In this document: piece by piece, positions 1-7,046 of the stretch
Layout: the number at the start of each line of letters is the position of its first letter
Position numbering within the stretch: position 1 is the stretch's first letter
Assembly (NCBI GenBank): GCA_016987375.1
Contig: PJRA01000183.1
Location: 66,601-85,615 of the forward strand
Direction: 5' to 3'
Source: Brachionus koreanus
Taxonomy: Eukaryota; Rotifera; Eurotatoria; Ploima; Brachionidae
DNA: 19,015 nucleotides
Made by a program: the position numbers and the translations under genes
The notes under the pieces: model-generated
Told to the model about the DNA's origin: nothing
Seen by the model: the letters and a program-made list of their open reading frames with translations, nothing else
Databases searched by the model: none

Positions 1-1018
1 GGACAATGTCGGTAGAAACAAAAAAAACGAAAAGTCTACTATTGCAGGATTACATTAGTCTTCCTGCTTTGTCAGTTTAGTTAAACTAAACTTGACTGTA
101 GAATATTAACTATTATTATTATTATTGTTATTATTATGGTCGAAATGAGATTGCAAAAAGGTGGCAATGACTGTGCCTTATTTACATTGCGTTTGCTTAT
201 GAGCTATTTTTAAAACGTGATCCTGCTTTATGATCAATATTTTATGCGCTCCAATTATAATAAGAATGTAAAAACTCACTTTTTATGTGCTTTCAAGTCC
301 ATTAATACTAATGTTTAATTATATTATTTTTTTAAATTTAATGTCAGCTAATTGTATTTTTTTAAATTAATTAAAATTATTTTTTATAATAAAATATTGA
401 ATAATTTTATGAATTATAAAAGAATCAATAAGATATCGGCTTTCCTTTTATCTCTACTTATATCGTCCTAACGGTCATTGCAAAAAATAAATTAATTTAA
501 TCTTTGATTCTTAATTTTTATTTCATATAATTGTAATATTTGGTTTATAATTTCAACAATACCATTTTTCACAATTTAGGCTATAGATAAATACAGAAAT
601 TTTGTGGTCTTAAATTATTTGATATAAAATAAAATGCCAAATGTTTTCTATATTTGTTTTAGATTATTTTAAGATGATTTTTTTATTATTAAATCATTTT
701 TTTTTATGCACAATCCTTTTCGTTTGTTTGAACAATTTCGAAATTTAAAATAATGTTCCTTCGATAATCAAAATAATAATGTCATATGTACTCATTTAAT
801 ACCCTTATTCATCCAAATCTTGTAAATAATGCATTGGTATCAAAGTATGTTACTTTGTAGAAAAAAAAGATTGAAATTTATAATGAAAATCTTTATAATT
901 CTTAAATAAATTAAATGATAAATCAAATTCTTTGTAAATATGAATAAGATTTGTAATATTAAGTATTTAAAATAAGCAGTTAAGTGAAAAACTTAGTTTC
1001 AAATCAAATTAAACTAGA
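1..1018. other. AT-rich intergenic region, no gene seen
   Basis: I found no convincing coding frame on either strand. The stretch holds an ATT/ATG-type trinucleotide run around 108-136, an imperfect palindrome at 71-96, and long A and T tracts. The last part before 1019 should include the promoter and 5' UTR of the chitin-binding gene, but I see no distinctive core promoter element. The more GC-rich first 250 bases could be the tail of a gene lying outside the window; nothing in them is recognisable. Confidence 0.5.
71..96. repeat. Short palindrome
   Basis: Arms agtttagtt (74-82) and aactaaact (84-92) are perfect reverse complements around one base. Outer gtc/gac pairs extend the symmetry to 71-96 with one unpaired base. 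It could form a small cruciform or be a dyad protein site; no function can be assigned. Confidence 0.5.
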
Positions 1019-2425
1019 ATGATAATTAACATTTTGCATAAAATCCGAAACTATCAAAGATTAAAGCTTATCATATTTTTGTTTGTTTTTAGTGATGTAA
1101 AAGCTGATTTTAAACAAGAATTTTGGTGGAAAAACAATCAGATTGTAAAACATAATTATGAAAAATTATCAGGCAAATCAGAAGGTCTTCATCAATTTCT
1201 ATTTGTTCCAACAAGACACGAACAAACAATTAATTCTATTTATTTTGATTGTTCAAATAAACCAACAGGGCCAAACAAAAACCATCACTACTGTGATATT
1301 TATCATGCATGTGTTTTCGGAAGTTTAAAAAAAACGTATGCATGTCCTCATTTTGGAGAACGATTCTATTATGACGAGAGAACACAAAAATGTCAATTTT
1401 CTCGTAAAAATCGCACAGCTTGCTTAACAGGAAAATATTATGCACCTTTAATTGAAAATTTAAATCAAACTAATAAGTTATACCTGTCCAAAAGTAAAGA
1501 TGAAAATAAAGACATTAATTACCAAAATACAAAATATATTTCTAAACAGTCTAATTCAATTAGTGCTATAGAAGAAAATAGAAAACAAGATTTAAAACGA
1601 CAGCAATCATGGATTCAATATGTAAGAGACAATCAATTTTTCTCATGTTCAAATAAATCAGATGGATTCTATTCTAGTAAATGGTGTAATGTTTATTATA
1701 GATGCTTGAATAATAAAAAATATGAATTTTTGTGCCCAAAAATGCAATCAGGTGACAGATTGTGGTGGATTCAACATAGTTCAAGTGAAAGGATTTCTCA
1801 ATCACAAGCTGAATGTCAATGGCCATGCGAGACTGAAAGACCATGTGCTAGTTCTGGTGGAATTTTGATTATTGATGATAATTTTATAACAGAAAGTTAT
1901 CAAAAGGCAGAAGTAATTTCAAAATCTTGTCTAAAATTTAGTGATCAGAACCGATCGAAAATTATCAAGGCAACTGACGTAAAATCAAAGCAATTAAAAG
2001 AAAATAAATCATACAAAATTTCGGATATTTTCAGGAGTCAAGAAATTGAACCAAATTTCTTCAATAGTTCAAATATTATAGAAAATAGTAGATTTAAAAA
2101 GATTAATTCAAAAAATATTATTAAAAATGATTATAGAAAGAACGTTTGTCAAAACACCGGGAATGGTACATTTGTTTCAAATCCAGCATACTGCAATTTG
2201 TTTCATGTCTGCTTTAGAGGTTTAAGAAAAGATTTTTTATGCTCAAAAGGCTTAAATTCTTATGACTTGTGGTGGAACGATAGCACAAAGCAATGCGAAT
2301 TGCCGTGCAAATTAAAGTGCAACAAAAAAATATTTGGCTCTATTAATTCAGCTTTTGAAATTTATAATTTGGATCGTAATATCAATCCACTAATATGCAA
2401 TCAGGGTCAATATTTGTATTCATAA
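1019..2425 (+). CDS. Secreted protein with three peritrophin-A (CBM14) chitin-binding domains
   Basis: A 468-aa single-exon protein. Residues 1-29 look like a signal peptide: a basic start, then a hydrophobic core around 15-24, with cleavage likely after VKA. Three cysteine-patterned domains follow. Domain 1 covers about 75-137 (Cys 78, 92, 98, 109, 125, 135). Domain 2 covers about 207-278 (Cys 210, 223, 229, 239, 266, 270, 276). Domain 3 covers about 374-436 (Cys 377, 392, 398, 408, 426, 430, 434). Each has the C-x12-14-C-x5-C-x9-10-C core and aromatic residues (YCDIYHAC, WCNVYYRC, YCNLFHVC) typical of peritrophin-A/CBM14 modules, which bind chitin in cuticle, trophi or gut lining. Domains 2 and 3 carry an extra cysteine in a 'PC' motif. 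Linkers are Lys/Asn/Ser-rich. The Met at 1019 is chosen because it opens directly into the signal peptide. The C-terminus (ICNQGQYLYS) resembles the first strand of a fourth, missing domain. Family call is firm; chitin binding is by homology. Confidence 0.88.
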   Translation: MIINILHKIRNYQRLKLIIFLFVFSDVKADFKQEFWWKNNQIVKHNYEKLSGKSEGLHQFLFVPTRHEQTINSIYFDCSNKPTGPNKNHHYCDIYHACVFGSLKKTYACPHFGERFYYDERTQKCQFSRKNRTACLTGKYYAPLIENLNQTNKLYLSKSKDENKDINYQNTKYISKQSNSISAIEENRKQDLKRQQSWIQYVRDNQFFSCSNKSDGFYSSKWCNVYYRCLNNKKYEFLCPKMQSGDRLWWIQHSSSERISQSQAECQWPCETERPCASSGGILIIDDNFITESYQKAEVISKSCLKFSDQNRSKIIKATDVKSKQLKENKSYKISDIFRSQEIEPNFFNSSNIIENSRFKKINSKNIIKNDYRKNVCQNTGNGTFVSNPAYCNLFHVCFRGLRKDFLCSKGLNSYDLWWNDSTKQCELPCKLKCNKKIFGSINSAFEIYNLDRNINPLICNQGQYLYS

Positions 2426-2431
2426 TTATCA

Positions 2432-2437
2432 AATAAA
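2432..2437 (+). promoter_or_regulatory. Poly(A) signal of the chitin-binding gene
   Basis: An AATAAA hexamer begins 7 nt after the stop codon of the chitin-binding gene. Its closeness supports the ORF ending here rather than continuing by splicing. AATAAA is common by chance in such AT-rich DNA. Confidence 0.5.
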
Positions 2438-3822
2438 GACTATCGTTATTGTTGATAAATAATAGTTATTGTTAAAACTTAAGCTTTTGATAAAGTGCCA
2501 TTTATATTATCTCAAATTGAAAATTAAGCATCAGTCAATTTTTAATTTTGATTATTTAATTTAATTTTAACAACTGTCAAAAACTCAATTTTTCTAACTA
2601 TTAGATTACATTAGACAAATTTTTTTTTTCTGAATTTAAATAAATTAAATAAAATTATTTTTAATTTTCTTTTTTGAAAAATTTTCTTTGTATAATTTTT
2701 TAAATGATTAAAAAATATTGAATGATATAAGCTAGTTAAGCCAACATATCTTTTTTAACTTATCTCATGATATGTTGAGTGGTCATTTCCCTATCTAAAC
2801 CCGATAAAACATAAGTCAAGTAAAGTGCAAAATTATGTATGCATAAAAATTTTCCAGAAATTTGCAGACATAAATATTCAATTTAGCTTTGAATGTTTAC
2901 TTTGAAAAAAATATTTCTGCAATAAAATTTAAAATGAATTTTGATTATAGGAAACCAATTGGGGACTTCAAACTATAACACAAGTTCTTTTATAAATATA
3001 TATATTCGAATTAAAAAATTTGAATGGAAATCATTGATGCTGCTCAATAAAATATTCTACTCTTATCTCAGAAATTTCTAAATTAAAGCTTACCAAAGAA
3101 AATTGTATTACTTTTAATAAAGAAACAAAGAAACAAACAAAATTCAAGATTTTGTTGAACTTGATCACGAGGGCGTCAAAAAGCTTAACTTCTGACAATC
3201 TTTTTCTTATATTCCTGAAAATGTATATATGTATCTTCCCAGAAAGAAGTCTCCATTGCTAATAGACCTGTCATCTTGATTTCTTGCTCCATTAGAGAAC
3301 GAAAACGAAAAAAAAAAAAAAATAAAATGTAAAATAATTATCAAAAAATAAAAAAAGAAAACATTTAGAATTAAATCTTTTTTGTATACTGAAATTCAAC
3401 AACACTTATTTTTGTCTTATTACATGTATTGCTGAAAATTGGGTAATATGTTACTTTCTTTTTCAACATATATTTTTAAACTTCCCTTTTTTATATTATG
3501 TTATAAACCTTAAATAAATGTCTTATTCCGGATCTGTTAGGATCTGGTGGTTCGCGGTTATAGCCCAAATAATTTGTAAAGAAATTAAATATAATAATAT
3601 ATTTAAATAATAACTTTATTAATTAATGGCCGCTTCTAGCCTAAACAAATAATAAAAAAGAATAACAAAAAGAAAAAGTTAAATTATAGATCCTTCATGG
3701 TTTTTATATAATAATAACAACAAATATAATAGAGTTCAGTGTCTACAATTTTACACAGTGTTAAATACTAGTGACATGCTAAACGCATGAGATCAAAGTA
3801 TTCCACTGTGTGACTATAGACA
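2438..3822. other. Intergenic AT-rich stretch
   Basis: No gene is supported. A small hairpin (caacatatc 2742-2750 with gatatgttg 2769-2777, 18-nt loop) and an A-rich tract around 3301-3360 are visible. A short minus-strand frame at 3292-3185 (35 aa, from MEQEIKMTG) has protein-like composition but no recognisable family. The slightly GC-richer patch at 3525-3565 is not a tRNA that I can fold. Confidence 0.45.
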
Positions 3823-3824
3823 TA

Positions 3825-4195
3825 TCCCAGAAAACAAATCCTAATAAATATCTTAAGCAGGACTTTTCAAGTTCTTAATCCAGGACGGTATAGGATCCTG
3901 AAAGATTACAAAAGATTTAAGATTCTTATGATTTTCTTAAATTTTCTTAACACAAATTGTCTTTTACCTATCAAATCTTATAAGATTCAGACCATTTCTT
4001 GATTGACTTTCTTGTGAATTTGAAAAACTGATCCTCCTAAAAGATCTTATAAGTAAAAGACAATTTATGTTAAGAAAATTTAAGAAAACCATAAGAATCT
4101 TAAATCTTTTGTAATCTTTCAGGATCCTATACCGTCCTGGATTAAGAAATTGACAAGTCCTGCTTAAGATATTTATTAGGATTTGTTTTCTGGGA
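3825..4195. mobile_element. 371-bp foldback MITE with 147-bp terminal inverted repeats and TA target duplication
   Basis: Bases 3825-3971 and 4049-4195 are reverse complements over 147 nt without gaps and with about five mismatches. The ends read TCCCAGAAAACAAATCC and, on the right, its complement finishing in CTGGGA. TA flanks both ends (3823-3824 and 4196-4197), the target duplication expected of Tc1/mariner-type transposition. Only 77 nt lie between the arms, and they also show weak inverted similarity (TCTTATAAGATT, AAAAGATCTTATAAG), so almost the whole element can fold on itself. No transposase is encoded, so it would need a full-length relative elsewhere. Well-preserved arms suggest a fairly recent insertion or gene conversion. 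Superfamily assignment rests on the TA duplication only. Confidence 0.88.
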
Positions 4196-4330
4196 TAAGT
4201 TGGCTAGAGTCGGTGTTGAAGTTATTGAGAAAACTACAGCAATTATTTTATTTAATTAACTTGTATTTTGATTTTTCTTCTTTTTATATTTTAATCTGAG
4301 TTTACTTCAGCTCGATACAGACAAACAAAT

Positions 4331-4360
4331 AAATTAAATTAAATTAAATTAAATTAAATT
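4331..4360. repeat. (AAATT)6 microsatellite
   Basis: Six perfect tandem copies of AAATT run from 4331 to 4360, with partial copies on both sides (4327-4364). It lies about 135 bp after the foldback element and is probably a simple slippage repeat. Confidence 0.9.
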
Positions 4361-4587
4361 AAAACCTTTCAACACTTAAAATCAAAAAAATCTTTAATGA
4401 ACCTTGTTTTAGATATAAATGAAATTGAGGGTTCTAAAACCTCTTCATTCTGTATTTTTCCTGTAGAAATCTTTTATAAACAAAAAAAAACACAATAAAC
4501 CTAGGAAGCCTTCAGAGGACAAAACTGAAAGAGATCCAAAAGAAAAGTCAAAAAATATGTCCCTTTCATAGCTAACCACCAATTTTA

Positions 4588-4773
4588 AAGCCATATTCGA
4601 TCTCAAAGTGTCTAAATCTATATACAATCAATACTTCTGGCTTAACTACCAGAAACTACTATTGTGCTAAGGCTGGTCGTCAAAAATGTCCTGTTAAGTT
4701 GAGATTTGATCCATGTAATAAAACTATACATATGTTTATTCAAGTTTCAAACAATGCAGAAAGCCACTTATAA
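4588..4773 (+). pseudogene. FLYWCH/MULE-like zinc-finger remnant
   Basis: The frame is open from 4588 to the TAA at 4771-4773 (61 codons, no clear start). It reads in part RNYYCAKAGRQKCPVKLRF, then ends near ESHL. The pattern Y-Y-C-x7-C-P followed by basic and hydrophobic residues and a later His resembles the FLYWCH-type zinc finger found at the N-terminus of many Mutator-like transposases and in some host regulators. The usual paired His and any transposase core are missing, and stop codons lie upstream. I read it as a decayed transposon or duplicated-gene fragment. It lies between the foldback element and the reverse-transcriptase relic, in a region that has collected insertions. Family call is moderate, from motif spacing alone. 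Confidence 0.42.
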
Positions 4774-4934
4774 TTTGGGGTCCCACAAATACTATTTTTT
4801 AATTTTAATTTTTTTTAAATTCAAGTTTAATATTTGGGAAATAAAAAGTAAATAAATTCTTAAAATTTATTCTTTCAATTATATTTTTCCTTTATTTTTG
4901 ATTTTTAAAACTCAAACTTTTTTGATTTTTAGTC

Positions 4935-5230
4935 GATTCATTGAAGGTATTCTTGGATGGTTTTGCTAATCACATAGTCAATGACATTCACAAAAAGCAC
5001 TATAGATATGATGCAGTCCTTACAGACTCTTTCTTAATTTTTAAGTATTCAAACGCTTTTTAAAATTTACTAGCTTCTTAGAGATGCCGTAAGATCTGAG
5101 AACAGCCCCACAGAATTTCTTTGTCACGTTTAGTAGTATTCAGCACAATCAAACGCCTTCTAAAAATCGATTAATTCAACGAAAACGAAGGTATTTGACT
5201 CGATACAGTATTTTTTACGGCTCGAAAATC
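4935..5230 (-). pseudogene. Decayed non-LTR retrotransposon reverse-transcriptase fragment (relic A)
   Basis: Reading the minus strand from about 5230 downward and changing frame where needed, three conserved blocks of a LINE-type reverse transcriptase appear in the right order. At about 5210-5140 is CIES...FVFVELIDF, a stop, then KAFD, which matches RT motif A (the F-D-x-x-K-A-F-D region). At about 5101-5045 is VLRSYGISKKLVN, the inter-motif helix. At about 5025-4945 is CIIS...LF...IDYVISKT, corresponding to the R-Q-G-C...LF...ID block. Several frameshifts and in-frame stops separate them, and the loops between blocks are shortened. The FADD catalytic box is not reached. It is a dead fragment, and both flanks are AT-rich filler. 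It shares the IDYV-x-x-KT block with the second relic at 15715-16325, so both probably derive from one LINE family. Confidence 0.72.
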
Positions 5231-7046
5231 TATAAATTTTACTTTTTATTGTTTAATTTTAATTTGATGAATGGCTATTAATTTTTAAGGGCGTTTCTTA
5301 TTTCTTATCAACATTTTTCAATAAAAATTCTCTTTTTTGTCTTTGTTGTCAAATTAAAAGTTTAATCGCACAAAACTTTCAAACAGATTATCAAAAATTA
5401 ATTTTTGTTTGTGAAAGCAATTTTTTATTTAAAATTTTGGCATTTTATTAAAAAAAATTAGAAGCTTCCAAATTATTTTTTTTTAAAATTTATTTAAGAT
5501 TTTCAGTAAAAAGTAAAAAAAAATTTATGTATGCAAAAAGATGTCAAAGTTGCTAAAATATCTCAAGGATTCACTTTATTTAATCATTACAAGTCTTTAA
5601 GATTTATTTTTTGTTCCTTTTGCAAATAGATTAAATCATATTATTTTCTGTTGAATTCCAAAATTAAATTTTTTTTCTTTTTTAAGACTTAAGGTCTGTT
5701 AGATCTTCATTCATAATAAATGTTAATTAAATTTGTTACGTAATTTTTATCTTTTTAAATTTAAAAAATGGCGATAGAGATTTAGTTTTTTCTTTGAACA
5801 CAAGACAAAATCTTGCTATATAACATAATTAATATATAATTTATAAAAAGCATGTGATTTAATTATTATAATTTAAAATATTTTCCTGTAAAATTCATGA
5901 AATCTTTCAATCTTTTATGTAAAATATACATTTTTAGTTTATTTTTTATCCTAAAACTAATTCATAATTTTGGGAGCTTATCAAATATATAAACTTTTTT
6001 ATTGTTTAATAGGTGTTTGAATGAAACAATTAAATTAACAGAAATCATCAAGTCTTTAATCGGTTTTTTAATTTTATACAAGTAGATTTTTGACCAGAAA
6101 ATGTAATTCATCTATGTGAATATGGTATGATGTTAAGTATTTTAGAAAATTATCTAAAAAATAGTAAATTTAAAGGTGAGAGTGATATTTTATTATATTA
6201 GTGTCTTGAGTTTTTTTAATTGCGCGACAAAAGTTATCTAGACAGTAGGATATAATTCATTAGTTTTGTGTGATGTTTAAAAGCCAAGCTGATCAATCAT
6301 TCTTTCAAATAAAGTTGAATTTCATGTATTTAAATTAAAATTAAGCTTTAATTTCTTTTTAATCACATATTTATCAATATAAATTATAAATATAAAAAAA
6401 AGTCAGGAGGCAGATTAATAAAAATTAGACAAATTATGAATACGAACCAAGTTGGTGTTCATATTCTTATTATTATATTTAAAACTTCAAAGACAAAATT
6501 TTCAATGTTTTCACACCCAAGCTAGACAATAAATTATTTTGTTTTATAACATAAATAATCAGGAGAATTTGCGTCTGGTTAATTTTTTTTTCTTCACGTG
6601 ATCAAAATTTTATGCATATAAAAATATTTAACTGAAAATTCAAAAAATATATTATCATAATAATCAAATTAAAGTTTGTACTCCAAGATCAAATAACTAA
6701 GCATAAAAGTATTTTTAAAAAGGGTAAAATAGAAATCTACTGTGAATTTTAATAAATTTTCATAAAAAATTCTCTTTTCCTCATTTGCATGCAAGAGGCA
6801 ATTTTAGCTCATTCTATTTTTTTTTGCTCTCTCCTTTCTTAGAAAGCTATTTTTTCAATTTCAATCAATCAACCAAAAATTCGAATGAATAATTTACACA
6901 ACAATATTTGAGTTATTATTAAAAGACCATGGCACAAACTCACAAACATAAAATTAATCCTTTCAATCATTAATAATAGATAATGAATACATATATTCTA
7001 ATTTAAACAAAAACTAAAGAAATTTAGAAAAAAAAATTTCTTAGCC
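5231..7046. other. AT-rich intergenic region and likely CREBRF-gene upstream region
   Basis: No coding frame, RNA gene or long repeat is evident. The last 250 bases before 7047 have a pyrimidine-rich block (CTCTCTCCTTTCTTAG, about 6828-6841) and CA-rich, GT-poor sequence consistent with a 5' UTR or promoter. They end in TTTCTTAG directly before CC-ATG, which resembles a splice acceptor. Confidence 0.45.

Noticed and set aside
1236..1445. Minus-strand 69-aa frame within the chitin-binding gene
   Set aside because: It is the antisense shadow of peritrophin domain 1, whose cysteine pattern on the plus strand is clear.
3185..3292. Minus-strand 35-aa frame starting MEQEIKMTG
   Set aside because: The composition is protein-like, but there is no family resemblance, splice context or signal peptide; too short to call.
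3525..3565. GC-richer patch with GGTTCGCGGTTATAGCCC, considered as a tRNA
   Set aside because: No cloverleaf, acceptor stem or proper T-loop could be formed.
3745..3822. Inverted ACACAGTG/CACTGTGT pair left of the MITE
   Set aside because: The eight-base arms have no flanking duplication and lie outside the element's clear ends; likely chance.
4445..4627. Minus-strand 60-aa frame
   Set aside because: It overlaps the FLYWCH-like remnant on the other strand and shows no family motif; its composition is as expected by chance.
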